From Combretum micranthum (taxonomy: Eukaryota > Streptophyta > Magnoliopsida > Myrtales > Combretaceae): a stretch of 64,000 nucleotides of DNA. Shown piece by piece: positions 1-12,077 of the stretch. The notes beneath the pieces were generated by a model. It ran no database searches. It was not told the DNA's origin and worked only from the letters and a program-made list of their open reading frames with translations. The DNA lies in assembly GCA_024138025.1 (NCBI GenBank), contig JAMXBD010001454.1:124001-188000 (forward strand), read 5' to 3'. Made by a program: the position numbers and the translations under genes. Position 1 is the stretch's first letter; each line of letters opens with the position of its first letter.

Positions 1-184
1 TAATCTATTGAAGAAGCCAGAGTAGAGAGCAAAGAAAGAATATTACATATTGAATGAAGTTCTGTATCAAGGAGTCTTACCAAAACTAACTTTTATTACA
101 AGAGAGATATATACTAGCAACTAAACAAAACAAAAGACACGTTCACTAAGACACGTCAGCACCTATACAACACATAACTTAACA
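1..184 (-). repeat. 3' LTR of the copia element (partial)
   Basis: This stretch matches 3881-4063 closely. On the minus strand it begins with TGTTAAGTTATG at position 184. About 40 bases of the LTR are missing beyond the window start. Confidence 0.85.
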
Positions 185-195
185 TCCTTCCCCTC
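185..195 (-). other. Polypurine tract of the copia element
   Basis: The minus strand reads GAGGGGAAGGA directly before the TG that opens the 3' LTR. This is the expected place and composition for the plus-strand primer of an LTR retrotransposon. Confidence 0.7.
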
Positions 196-3100
196 AAGAT
201 GGATCCAATCGAAGACCCATCTTGCAACAAAATAATAAGAGTCGAGATTCAATAACAGGTTTAGTAAGGAGGTCAGCAAGTTGTTGCTTAGAAGGAACAT
301 ATGATGTCTTTAGAAATCCTGTTGAAATATAATCACGAATGAAATGGAGATCGACCTCAATATGCTTGGTGTGGCTATGAGAACAAGGATGGTCAGCCAT
401 TAACAAGGCTAACTTGTTATCAACATAAGCTACAAAGGTGTGGGAAATTGAATATGTAATTCATGTAAAATATAGGAAACCCACAAAAGCTCTTTAACAA
501 AGGAAGCCAAGCTTCGATACTCTACCTTAGCAAACGAAGTAGCTACAGACCTCTGTTTCTTAGCCTTCCAAGCAATCAAGGCGAAGCCAAGGAAGACATA
601 AAAACCACTGACAGACTTTTGATTAATAGGACATGAACCCCAATCAGAATCTGAATAGCCAAATAGAATAAAAGTTGAGTTTGCAGGATAAAAAGTGCCA
701 ATGGAAATGCTTCCCTTGAGATATCGTAAAACATGAAACAAAGCTTAAAGATGAGGAACACTTGGATTGGCTAAAGGAACCACATAGCCATTAGGGTATG
801 AGGTGAAGGTAGATCAAGTGAAAAGAGGATAAGCACAATGTGTATTGGAAGAGGAAAGGGATGGACCACGATCAGAGACACCAAAAGCTGAGTAGTCACT
901 AAAAACTTGATGAACAGAGTGCACATAATCGTCAAGCCATGAAGGTAGTTTCGAAATTGGAGAAGATCTTCTTGGAGCAATAGAATATATAGATTTGGTA
1001 CAACAGCAGGAGAAGAACTAATCTCTGAAGAAAAATATGATGTAGCATTAAAAGGAAGTGAACTAACAGGTAGCATGTATGGGAAATCGGAAGCAAGATC
1101 AGAATATAAAGGAGCATCCTCTGGTGAAAAAGTGTTTAATGTGTTTGAGAAAGTGTTTGGTGAAGGAATGGTGAGAATATTATCATCTTGTTTGAAAGGA
1201 AAAACTCCTTCAAAGAAAGTCACATCTTTGGTGAAGGAATAGTGAGAATGATATCATCTTGTTTGAAAGATAAAACTCCTTCAAAGAAAGTCACGTCTCA
1301 GCTGTGGATAAGGTTTTTCTAATCAAGAGCATAGATCCTATAGCTTTTGATTTGTGAGTACAAAAAAAAAAAAACACCTCTATCCTTTTGCATCAAATTT
1401 ATCCTTATGCTTCCCAAACGAACGAATATAGCAAAGACAACCCATCAAATGAAGATGAACATAAGTGGGCGGCTTATGAAACAATTTTTCATAAGGAATC
1501 AACCAATTCAACTTTGACATAAGCATTCGAATAACCAAATAAGTGGCTTTCAAAGTACACTCTCCCCAAAGGTGTCTAGGTAAATTATCATGAAGTCTTA
1601 AGGCTCTTGATGTGTCAAGAAGATGCCAATGTTTTCTTTTAACTCGTCCATTTTGTTGTAGTGTATATGGAATAGTTCGTTAATGAACTATGCCAAGTTA
1701 AAGGAAAAGACTTTGACAATCATGGGATAAGAATTCAATGCTATTGTGTGATCTAATGAACCTTAGAAGGGTGTGAAAGCGATTTTGTGTATAGGCGAAG
1801 AAATGACTCAAATGAGATGCTAGTTGAGCCTTGGAACTAAGAAGAATAGTCCAAGTACAACAAGAGAAATCATCTAATATTGTCAAAAAATACCTTGCAC
1901 CACAAAGAGATGACATGTGATAGGGTCCCTAAACATCCACATGTAACAATTCAAAAGCAAAAGATGAAACATTCTCTCTTAAAAGGAAAGGGTAATCTGT
2001 GTATTTTTGCTAGTTGACAAGTATTACAAAGAAAGTGTTTCATAGGATAGTGTTTATAACAACTAATATGAGATAATTTGGATATAGAATTATTTCCAAG
2101 TCTTGCATGAAACAAATCCAAATCAACAGCTTCAGTACATTTAGACATAAGAGCTACAAGAACAGCAGAACTATGCTGATATTTTTGCTCGGAAGAAACA
2201 ATAGAAGCTTCATCAACATGTAAGACATATAACCTTCCTACCAAAGCAACTCTAGCTAATATGTGGTTAGATTTCTGGTCCTGGAACAAGCAAGAGGTAT
2301 TATTAACATGAATGGACAAGGTTGTGTGTGTCAAAAGCTTATTTATTGATAGTAAATTATGGCGAAAATCAAGAACAAGAAGAACATCTTTAAGGATGAT
2401 ATGTGAGCTGATAGGAACATTTCCTGCATAAATAATGTACTTTTTTACCATCTGGTAAGTATATGATGATAGGTGTGTTTAATTGGTATATTGTAAACTG
2501 GATTCAAAAGGAGTCATGTGGTGTAGTCCTTGTATCGACAACCCAAGTAGTTTTATGATCATTCACAATACTCAAACAAGAATGAGTTGAAGTTTACCTG
2601 AAAAATGAGATGACGAAGCAAAATTTTAGCACTAGCACCTCTTGCATTCTCTATAGTAGTCGAGGCTTTCATCATCTTGTATACTTCATTGCAAACTGCT
2701 TGAAACATACAATGATCCATATTCATTGATACCCGTGGATTAATTGTTACCTCACTGTGTCTGTACATTGAAGTTATGCCCGAAGAATTATCAGCACCCA
2801 GATCACATTCGCGATGATCAAAAGATGTTGAATAGGCCATCATTGTGTTGACAATAGAATAAGTTGTATGCTTATTGCTCACTTTATTATTTCGCTTTCC
2901 TTTGTACCACTCGGGATAACCTATAGGCTCAAAACAAGACTCTATTGTATGTCTATCATTGATTCATTATTACAATGTCTACAATGTAACTTAGCCTTTC
3001 TAGAATCTTTGGCAATAGTACTTGCTATTCTGCTAGAATGAGTAGCATTATATGCTACTACATCAGGATCTAATGCAAGGTTTATCTGCCTTTGTTTCTC

Positions 3101-3784
3101 CATCTGCATTACTAGATAGAATGATGTGTTGACATTAGGCACGGGATCGAAAGAAAAAAATCTGATTCCAATCTCTTTCAAAAGCTTCAGAGAGCCCTAT
3201 TAGGAATTACATTAGTCTATCCTGGGTTTCATAATCTTATAATCTATCTTTAAAGGCACAAGTGCAACAAGTGAGCCTTTCGCAATCACACATTGGATGT
3301 GGATTGTAATTCATTTCATAGAGCCTTCAATCTATTATAATAAGCAGAAATATACATATTTCCTTGTCGTAGTTTGGTAATCTCATGCTTAATTTGGAAA
3401 ATCATTGGTCCATTAGTTTGACCAAATTGTTCACATATGTCTTTTCACAATTGACGAGCATATTCAACATATAAGAAAGTTTGAGAAAACTCATTTTCCA
3501 TGGAATTGAGAATCCAACATCTCACCATGAAATCACAATTAGTCCATTAAACTAACTCATTAGTCCCTTCACCAGGTATTAGTACATTTCCATCAATGAA
3601 TTCTAACCGAGCGACTCCAAGATAAGAAATTAGATCTATTAAATTTGATATTACCTAGAATCATTCCGAGCATATTTGATCCCAACATATAAAGAGGATC
3701 AAGAATTCCTAATTGCAAAGCTAAATCCCTATTTTGATTATTCATCTCACCAAAAAAAGGAAAACTCAACAAAACTGCAATCAA
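194..3784 (-). pseudogene. copia gag-pol remnant (Gag, integrase, RNase H; no RT)
   Basis: Several minus-strand frames together make a broken copia polyprotein. At 3784-3593 is a Gag N-terminus with the copia motif 'NFLSWSRSVRI'. Around 2990-2880 is a CxxC...GYPEW zinc-knuckle relic. At 2451-1985 is a GAG-pre-integrase domain ('DLFHARLGN', 'CNTCQLAKIHRLPFP'). At 1916-1698 is the start of the integrase core ('GARYFLTILDDFS'). At 1223-771 is the proline/serine-rich linker that normally lies between integrase and RT. At 741-430 and 406-194 are RNase H blocks ('VLRYLKGS', 'YSDSDWGSC', 'TKHIEVDLHFIRD', 'KQQLADLLTKP'). The linker meets RNase H almost directly near 745-790, so the whole RT, including the YVDD region, has been deleted. 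Frameshifts and stops separate all blocks. Confidence 0.88.
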
Positions 3785-3825
3785 ACCAGAAAATCAAGAG
3801 AATAAAAATCATACCAGGTTCAAAT

Positions 3826-3837
3826 ATTTTGATACCA
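3826..3837 (-). other. Primer binding site (tRNA-iMet type), copia element
   Basis: The minus strand reads TGGTATCAAAAT directly inside the right-hand LTR. Its first eight bases equal the common plant tRNA-iMet site TGGTATCAGAGC; the rest has diverged. It fixes the inner LTR boundary at 3838. Confidence 0.7.
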
Positions 3838-4063
3838 TGTCCAACTTCTCAGATGAACAGAAAATCAATCTTCATGAATAATCGATTGAAGAAGCTAGAA
3901 CAGAGATGAAAGAAAGAATATTGCATATTGAATGAAGTTCTGTATCAAGGAGTCTTACCAAAACTAACTACTATTACAAGAGAGAGAGATATACTAGCAA
4001 CTAAACAAAACAAAAGACACGTTCACTAAGACAAGTCAGCACCTATACAAGACATAACTTAAT
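3838..4063 (-). repeat. 5' LTR of the copia element
   Basis: A ~226-bp repeat whose right 180 bp match 1-184. The inner end reads TG on the plus strand (CA on the minus strand). The outer end has lost the TG (it reads TATTAAG where the other copy reads TGTTAAG). Confidence 0.85.
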
Positions 4064-4452
4064 ACCTTCTTTTAAGAATTTTAGAGATAAAGTCAAAAGT
4101 TTCTTGGAAGAGCAAGTTTATCAAAATTACATGTTGGGTTTTTAGAATCAAAGTTGATTTTAGACAATTGCCTCATTCCTTTAGTTCTAAAAAGATTCTC
4201 TTAGTTCAATTGTTATCAAGATCATCTTGGATAGCTTTTGAAAAAATTTGATAGAATTTTAGCAGTTTTTTTTTTTTTTTTGGTAAACTTAGGATTTCTA
4301 AACTAATAAATTAGACAACTATCTTGCTTCTTTTTTTCCTACTTCCATATGAATTCTTCTTGATCAACAACCTTTCCATATTGTATAGATTATGCTCATC
4401 TCTATGTTAGTTTTTCTTAGTGGGCATAGTCTCTTACTAGCTATATATAATA
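4064..4452. other. Intergenic, no feature seen
   Basis: AT-rich sequence with a T homopolymer near 4266-4281. I see no convincing coding, RNA or repeat signal. Confidence 0.5.
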
Positions 4453-4751
4453 GGAAAATTACATTAGAAGAAATTATAGTTTGGGGGTAGTTCAAATAGG
4501 AAATCAATGTTTTAGTGGTTGAAAAAAATTAATTAATGATTTAAGTGGGTAACAAATGAAAATAATAATAAAAAATCTCTTATTTGCACTACTTTACATA
4601 ACATTAATCCCCTTTTTTTAACTACTTAAAATGTTGATCTCTTATTTGTATCAATTTCTATAATATTGATCCATTTTTTCTAACTACTTAAAATATAGAT
4701 ACCCTAATTGAACTTATCCCTTATTGTTAATCCATTTCAATGTAATTTACC
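4453..4751. mobile_element. Small inverted-repeat element (MITE), GGTAAATTACA-type ends
   Basis: The left end reads GGAAAATTACATTAGAAG and the reverse complement of the right end reads GGTAAATTACATTGAAATGG. Such ends resemble the Mutator-like type also seen at 19725-20991. The interior holds two imperfect copies of a ~64-bp unit (near 4571 and 4635). I find no clear target duplication, so the family assignment is tentative. Confidence 0.5.
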
Positions 4752-5033
4752 TTGTATAAAAGTATGGCAGTTGCCATATACATGTTTATTAGGAAGTGAA
4801 GCTAATCCATTAATCATGAGAATTCTCATATTTTATTATTGATATTTTGGTAGAGCATGAAAATTAAATATTATTGAACCTGCTAATTGTATACATATCT
4901 TGGCTTCTTAATGAAAAAAGGATGATCAGAGGAAAATATATTATAAAGATATTTCTCTAAACTTTAGATACTACAAAAACAATCTCAATCAACACTTTTG
5001 TTCCTAATAGAATTGTGGAATCCACTACTTTTA

Positions 5034-5326
5034 TACTTACTTGACATTTGACTCGATAAAAGGATGCCTACCCATCTATTTAGCTTGATTTGGGGTTTAC
5101 TTTTTACCTATTGCTTTATTTGTTTTCTCAATTGCTCTTTATTACATTGTTACAATGGTCCACTGCTTTTGCTTAACAGACATATGACTTGATAAGACAA
5201 TGCTAAACATTTACTAAGTTTGATTTATTTTAGGAGAAAAAAAAATTGGGTTTTAGGTTTACTTTTTACTCAATGCCTTAGTTCTTTTTCTCAATTGCAT
5301 TTTCATTTCTTTTACAATTGGTCATA
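5034..5326. repeat. Diverged tandem duplication (~130-165 bp unit)
   Basis: Two successive blocks share order and wording: 'CCACT(A/G)CTTTT', a TGACT(C/T)GATAA segment, 'GGTTTACTTTTTAC', 'TTCTCAATTGC' and a final 'ACAAT(G)GT'. The second copy is longer by an inserted A-rich stretch. No coding content. Confidence 0.5.
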
Positions 5327-6960
5327 TTTTCCCTTATATACTGGTTCCTTATAAATATCCAAATCCAATAATTAGTCATACACTAATCGGATAAAAGTTG
5401 TAGGATCTACATTTCTATTTGATGTAAAATGTTGAATTTTTCAAATGTAAAATGTTTTTTATAATATTTAAAGCTCATAAGTATGTCTCAATAATTATAA
5501 AAAAAAAGAAGAAATTACTTAATTTTTCCAGCCACAAAGGCATAAAAAAGTTTATCAGTATCATGCTAGACACCCACTTAATTGCAAGTCGAATGACTCC
5601 TCCTTATATCCAGGTGAAAAGGCTTAATAAGGGCGTCTCTCACGATGCAATATAATACTATATGGTAGGTGTAGCTTGAAGAAGGGTTACAACATTTTAT
5701 GGTACCATCTTATTTTTATCTGTTTAGTATTTTTTTAGTATTCTTTTAAGGAGATATATTTATAAAAAAAAATTAAATTATGAAAAAAAATACATATGCT
5801 AAAATGATGAAGATAAAAATATATACTTATTTTTTCTAAAATTAAATATCCAACAAATATTTATAAAGTTGAACTTATTTATTTTTTACATAAATGCTTC
5901 TTAATTTTTTTTTTTAAATATACCAAATATATCTTTTACATTTTTCCTTTACACTATGTTTGATATTGGGGGATTAAGAGGGAATAATGATTGAGAAAGG
6001 AGGAAATGGGGGGATTGAATTCTACCATCTTAAAGTACATAAATTTTAATACTGCTCACACCTTTAATTACAGCATTTATCATAATTATGAACTATAAAA
6101 AAAATAAAATATATAAAATAGTGTTTAAATGCGAGATTTCAAATAAATGCAGATGAATAAATACAAACTAGATCCATGCAAAATACAGATAAAAGCAATA
6201 ATAATTCAAGCATGCCTTTAATTTCCTCGTGTAATAACCTCTTAAAAATCAAAAGGTCAATAGAAATGTATCTTCAATCATTACTGGCTCGCAATGATTA
6301 ATGACCTCATATCAAGATTACAAAGACATTTGTCAATTCCTCATTTATCCCTTACAACAAGCCAGCAATTGTTGTTTTTTTCTTGCTTTTCTCCCCACCT
6401 TTTTCCGCCATTTTCTGGCAGTTGGTTATTGCATTATGCTATTATATATATATATATATATTGGGAATTTCATAAATTGGACACTGTTCCAGTTTTATCA
6501 AAGTTTACCTCCGTTTCTTTTTTTATATAAACATAGATTTTGTTTTCTTACTTTATTCCTTACACTTCTTTCTTTTCTTTTCTTTTTTTTTTTTTTGCCC
6601 CATACCATTTATTAAAAAAAAAAAACCTTTGTGAATCGATGGAAGAAAAAGGAAAATTCATTGAGATATGTTGAGAAAGGGTTGCTCGGTCAAAAAGGTT
6701 GCGGAGATCGTTGACTGAGAAACTAAAGAAAGCTTTTCCAGCTGAACTTGCTCGACAATGACGAAAGAGCATCTTGCTGTTGGGTGTAAACTAGTTTTCA
6801 TGTGAACAAAGCATAAAATTTAGAACTTCGATGGCAGGAAATGAGTTCTAAGACCTCTTAAAATCCTCATGCGTGATACACGATTGATATTTAGTTGTAA
6901 TCGGAATTGAAGTTCCCGAGTTCCTAATAGAAAAGTCTTATTCTAAATTGAGAGATAAAA
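5327..6960. other. Intergenic AT-rich DNA with a TA microsatellite
   Basis: Contains a (TA)n run near 6443-6460 and a pyrimidine-rich tract near 6565-6596. The short open frames here have low-complexity translations with no recognisable domain. Confidence 0.5.
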
Positions 6961-7199
6961 GCATGAGTAGTGCTTATACTTTTAGGTTTTGATAATTTAG
7001 TACCTAATGTTTCATTTTAAGTAAAGAAATTTCTGTACTTTCAAAATCAACGTATTTTAATGCTTTCGCACGCTTATGTTTGGGCATTTTTGGCACCTGA
7101 AATGCCTTGATTTTACAAGTACAAATACTTTTTTACCTAAAAAACCAAACATTAGAGACTAAATTGTCAAACTATGATGGTACAAGCACTTCCCGTGCC
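6961..7199. mobile_element. Foldback MITE with ~100-bp inverted arms
   Basis: The left arm (GCATGAGTAGTGCTTATAC..., then GATAATTTAGTACCTAATG) is matched by the reverse complement of the right arm (GGCACGGGAAGTGCTTGTAC..., then GACAATTTAGTCTCTAATG). The arms take up most of the ~239 bp, so a transcript would fold into a long imperfect hairpin. There is no coding capacity. I could not define a target duplication. Confidence 0.6.
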
Positions 7200-10100
7200 T
7201 TACTATAAACATATTATTTAGATCAATTAGTAGGATGCAAATACTAATAATATCTAAACCTGTGATGGATGGCACAGAAAAAAAGACAAAAAAAAAAAAA
7301 AGATAATTTTTTTCTACATGTCAAATATCAATATGTAACTCAATACTAGTGGTGAGTACTGAATCCTTTTTCCCTCCAGATATTCCTCTCTTAAATGCTC
7401 TTCAATTTGAATGACGTCTCAACTTATTCTTAAATCTATCATGATGGATTCTTCTTATATGGAGAAAGTTGAAGCAAACGGATAACAATTCATATCCTTA
7501 TATTGCAGATACTCCTGCCTAAACGCTCATTATTGGCTCCCACAGGAAATAAATGGATTTAAAAGATCTTCTCAAGCCATAAATAATTCAATGTTTCCTA
7601 ATCCTCTACTAATGTTGTTTGTCATAGTGGATATCCTAGTTCCTGCTGCTGACAAGCGACAACCTCAGTTGCACAAACATCCCCTCTTATCCCCTTTTGT
7701 AAAAGATGTCGGAAAGAGTATCAGATGCACTTTTTGATTGCTCTAATGTGCATGTTTTTGGTTTCCCTTCTTCAAATTCTCTCTCCCAATAGTTTCTTCT
7801 TTCTACAAAAAACCCTGCTTGAATGGATTGATAATGGACAACTCTATACTTGGTAATAATTTTTTATCACTGGGACAGACGTTGAATTCTTTCTTCTTTC
7901 ATCCTTAAGGCTGTGTGTGTCTGGCAATTTTTAGTAAAGTTAAAACCTATGGAAGCTATTGAAAGTTTTAAAGGCAAAATTTTCCACAATTTTCTCTCCA
8001 ATGTTAGAGAGAATTTTTAAACTTCAACTTCTACTACTTTCCACTTTTCCAATACTCAAACAGCATTTTTCCTTTCATTTTCATAGCTATCTTTTCAATG
8101 ATTTCTACCATTTTCCACGCATCCAACTGACCTAACAAGAAGTTTGGTGGCCGGTGAATGACCAACTCTACGTGTACCAGGTATATGTTATCTAAATTTG
8201 AACTGCATCCCTGCTTCCTACTCCTTCACCTGTATTTATTAAGACTTAAGAGCTTAGGAATGGAACAATTTGGATAGGCCTTTTCCAGAGTTTTATCTGC
8301 TGTACATTGACCTACTCATGGTCGATTCCATTGTTTGAATTGAATTCGAGACAAAGTTTCAACCAAAATCGAAAAGGAAAAATTTTAAAGAGGAATCATG
8401 GAGATAACAATGGCACAATTTAATTAGAAGCAAGATTTCCTCTTATATATAGAAAAAAATAATAATAATATTAATAAGTCGCAAAGGCACTTTTTATCTC
8501 TGCCCTACTTAGTTTTCTCTTTTTTTTTTTTTTTTTTTTGGGTGGGTTGGTTTGTTTGGGGGGGGCGGGGGGAGGGTGTGGTGTTTCGGTCCAGTCAGTT
8601 TCATCATCTTTCAAAATAAGCTTTTACAACACAATCAGTGGAGCTTTGAAAACTTTGCTTTGGACCTTGACTATTTTACCTTTAGTATTATAATTGAAAA
8701 AAAAAATAGAACATGTTTAAAAAAAAAAACTAAAATTTGTACATTGAAGTAAACAATATTTAAAAGATACACATTCAAAATTAGGAAATATACTTAATTT
8801 AAAGAAGAACTACAAATTAAGAACGAGAAAAATCCTCAAAGTTGCCAACTTCTGTTTTTTTTTTTTTTTCAGTTTTTTCATTTGCATCATTTTTTTAATT
8901 TGAAATATATACTTAAATTCAATGTTTTTTTTTCATATTTTCATTTTTGTCCTTTTTTTTTCAAAATTCCAATATTTTTATTAATTTCTTATCTCTCTAT
9001 TATTCTTGCTTTGTTTCTAGATCATTTTATCACTTTCCAAAAGGGTAAAATTTATAAAAAAAAAACAAGAACCCCTTTTTTCAAAAGTTTACCAAACCAC
9101 ATAAAAGCTTAGTTTAAATTTCAAATTAAAAAAAAAAAAGAGTTTATGTATCTTTTAAGCCCATTTTGGAGAATTATGATAATTTCCAATTTTATACGAC
9201 TTATTGTTATTGACCGAGAGATGGCAACCATCCCTACCGATCTCCGGGATATATGATCATCTGCTTTATTGCATGTGCGTCTATCTACACCACACTTATC
9301 TCTTTAAACCAGTTTTAGACATACGACGTTGATGCCGTAGAAAAACCGTACTAAGACTAAGAAACTCTTACTCTTGGAAGAGTGGTCAAAAGGGCTGGGG
9401 ATGGGAGTGGGACCCATTCGTGGAAATGAGCAATCAGTAGTTGCTGATGAGAATGGCACGTTTGAGTTTGTTGTTGGGAAATGAAATGATTATTCACACC
9501 GGAAATTGCGTGACCTTTTTATTATTAATTCTTTTGGTCCAAACAATAATGCAATTCCTTCTTTCATTCATTTACAAATGTTATGTTTTCTAGAGATATG
9601 ATAAGGTTCAAGTTTAGCTATAAGGTTCATTTACTCTTTTATTTGAGTTTTAATATTTTCTTTTATTTAAATTGTAAATGATTTTCATCTTTTCGTAATA
9701 GTAACCCATCAAGTACACTTAAATATTGTGTTATTAGCGGATTTAGATAGATTTTTTAAACATGAGATTCATATATATACCATTTTAGCATCTTTATAAA
9801 ACCTTACTTCTATAGATTTAATGCATTGCTGATCCAACATGATATATAACTTATTTATTTTAGTAAGTTTTTTTTTGTTTTTAAATATTTGTAGTAGGAT
9901 TGCTCAAAATTTATATAGGGACAAAAGAGGAAAGGGGAGAGAGAGTAAATAATCACACCATCAAGAACTCGCTAACACTTGACTCATAACATTGTCTAAC
10001 AAAGAAAAAAATCGTTAATAATAAAGATTTGTTTACGTTAAAATACAATAAAGACAAAAACTTCTTAATTTTACAACATAAATTAATTTTAGAGTTTTTA

Positions 10101-10749
10101 TTTTTCTTTTTTACAGTACAAAGCATAAAAATTAAGAGGATATGAAAAACAATTGAAATAAATTCTATATTAAAAAAAAGCAAACAAACAAACAAACAAA
10201 AACTCAATAACAACTATAAGAATGGGTCTTCATATCATATATATGACACATCAATCAAAACAAACAAATGATCACTTTCTAGGATTAATATTATGGCCAA
10301 TGCTAAAAACAATTAGGTTTGTGATTATGTTATAAGAATCGATACATTCCACAATTTCTTAAAATTAATTGGGTTAAAACTTTGCACAATTTAGAATTAG
10401 ATTAACAAAAAGAGTAGTTTATCACAATTAAAATTGATTAATAATAATGAAATATACTATCTAAGAAAATCAATTTGTAAAACAATATTCATAAAGAAAA
10501 ACAGAGTGTTAAATTCACTGATAATTCTCATTTCATTTACATAAGATAGCTTCAACTATATATATCTAAACTATAACGAATATAAACTAGGAAAATTCTC
10601 AAAATACAAGTATCTAGCTATCTGAGTCATAATATACATCTAAATTATAAAATAATAATCCTTAGTTTTTGTATAGTTATGTTACCAGATTTGAAAGATT
10701 CTAGCATATTTTCTTGAACTTAAATAACGATTTGACTGTGCTTTCATAT
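7200..10749. other. Intergenic AT-rich DNA, no gene recognised
   Basis: Dominated by A and T homopolymers, with a T-run followed by a G-rich run at 8519-8578. Open frames at 8552, 8882 and 9953 translate to low-complexity Phe/Lys/Leu-rich strings. No domain, RNA gene or clear repeat structure was recognised. Confidence 0.5.
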
Positions 10750-12060
10750 CTTTTACCAGTTTTTCATTAAATTAATCTAAATTCTACAAGTTGAAAATTT
10801 TCAAGAGTTTTGCTTCTTAATTAGCTCGAGTGTTTGGAAGGACTCTTGTCAAATTCTTTTCGATTGTTAGTATAAGAATAAACTTCAAAATCTTTCATCA
10901 ATATGCTAAAAGTCTTTCTATTAGCTCATCTTCTTATAGAATCTACGTGTCCTTAGTCTTCTTTTCACAAATCGCACCCTAGCCTTTTCCTCTCACATCT
11001 TTCTTTTTAAATGGCCATTTGAAATTGGAACTCTAACTTTTGATTACCATCATCACTTTACTCTTGAAAAAATATTTCCTCCACATTTGCCTTGGATAGA
11101 AACAAAAAAACCTTCAACAGACAAGGTCTCCAATCTTTTTTTGCTATTTCCCTTAACTACTTCTCTACCTTCTTACTTCCACTTGATTCATCAAAAGTAT
11201 TACAATCTTTTGACATCTATCTTGAGAACACTTGAAACCATCATAAATCACCTTTTTACCACATAACTATGGCTTCCCTAACAGTAAATTAATAACATCC
11301 ATAGGATGACGTTATAATGAATCTCACATTTATGATTGTTGATCTTAAATGGTATTGTGACTTTCCTCCTTATTTGTAAAGAACCCTTTTCTCCAATGCA
11401 AATTATAGGGTTTTGGGTCTGGCACAAATTTTAATTCTAAATAATGCTAGGTATTGTAAGCATATTTACCACCACCATCAACAAAAGAACAAGTTTGACC
11501 CTTCATTTCCTCTTGAGTAGAAAATAAACTTCAACCTTACCCTTAATCTTCATTCCTCATCGCACAACTTTAAGGTAACTTTTCCTTTAACTCTCTTGGT
11601 TCCATCTCTTTCCTCGTCATACTTATAAAGCACCACCTTTGCATCCCCTAATTCTCTACTTCATGTCCAACTTCTTCATTTGAAACTTCATTTTTTCAAA
11701 ATCATCACATACTAATAGGACATTGTAATGTTGGGTGCTTAAATTTCAAGCACTTGAAACATTTAATTCCATTCAACTTCTTGGGGTACTTTTAGACATT
11801 TTTTAGTTGTGGGCAATCTTTAATTTTGCTATAAACTGCACTCCCGTTGACCACTATGTTCTTTATTCTCATATATAATAACCTTTTTACTTATCCTTCT
11901 CATTAACAACGTCTAACTTGCTCATAGAACCTAAAGACCTACCTATTCCCTTGATATTTTACCTTTTAACTTTGATTGCCCACTTAATCATATCATCTAA
12001 GCCTTCAAATGTCTATACTCCATTATATCAACATTATTAGGTTTAAATCTTGTAACTTTG
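10750..12060 (-). pseudogene. Ty3/gypsy gag-protease fossil
   Basis: Minus-strand translation in shifting frames gives a typical plant Ty3/gypsy Gag end and protease. The pieces seen are 'EGLDDMIKWAIKV' (~12005-11965), a lysine-rich linker, a relic of a CCHC knuckle ('KHPTLQCP'-like, ~11710-11750), a protease-like region and, near 11260-11300, 'DVINLLLGKP', the equivalent of the 'DxCHLLLGRPW' motif that closes gypsy protease. Stops and frameshifts are frequent. No LTRs belonging to it were identified. The family assignment rests on motif order only; the lineage is probably chromoviral. Confidence 0.55.
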
Positions 12061-12077
12061 CTATGGTTTGTTCCTTT

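Larger units (their letters stand above)
1..4063 (-). mobile_element. Ty1/copia LTR retrotransposon, degenerate, RT lost
   Basis: A minus-strand Ty1/copia element lies between two related LTRs (1-184, cut by the window edge, and 3838-4063). Reading leftward, it has a primer binding site next to the right LTR, Gag and zinc-knuckle remnants, GAG-pre-integrase and integrase remnants, an RNase H tail and a polypurine tract next to the left LTR. The order Gag-integrase-RNase H is that of copia, not gypsy. Every domain is split by frameshifts, and the reverse transcriptase core is absent, so the element is dead. The LTRs differ at many sites, which indicates an old insertion. A target duplication cannot be tested because the left LTR runs off the window. 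Confidence 0.9.
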
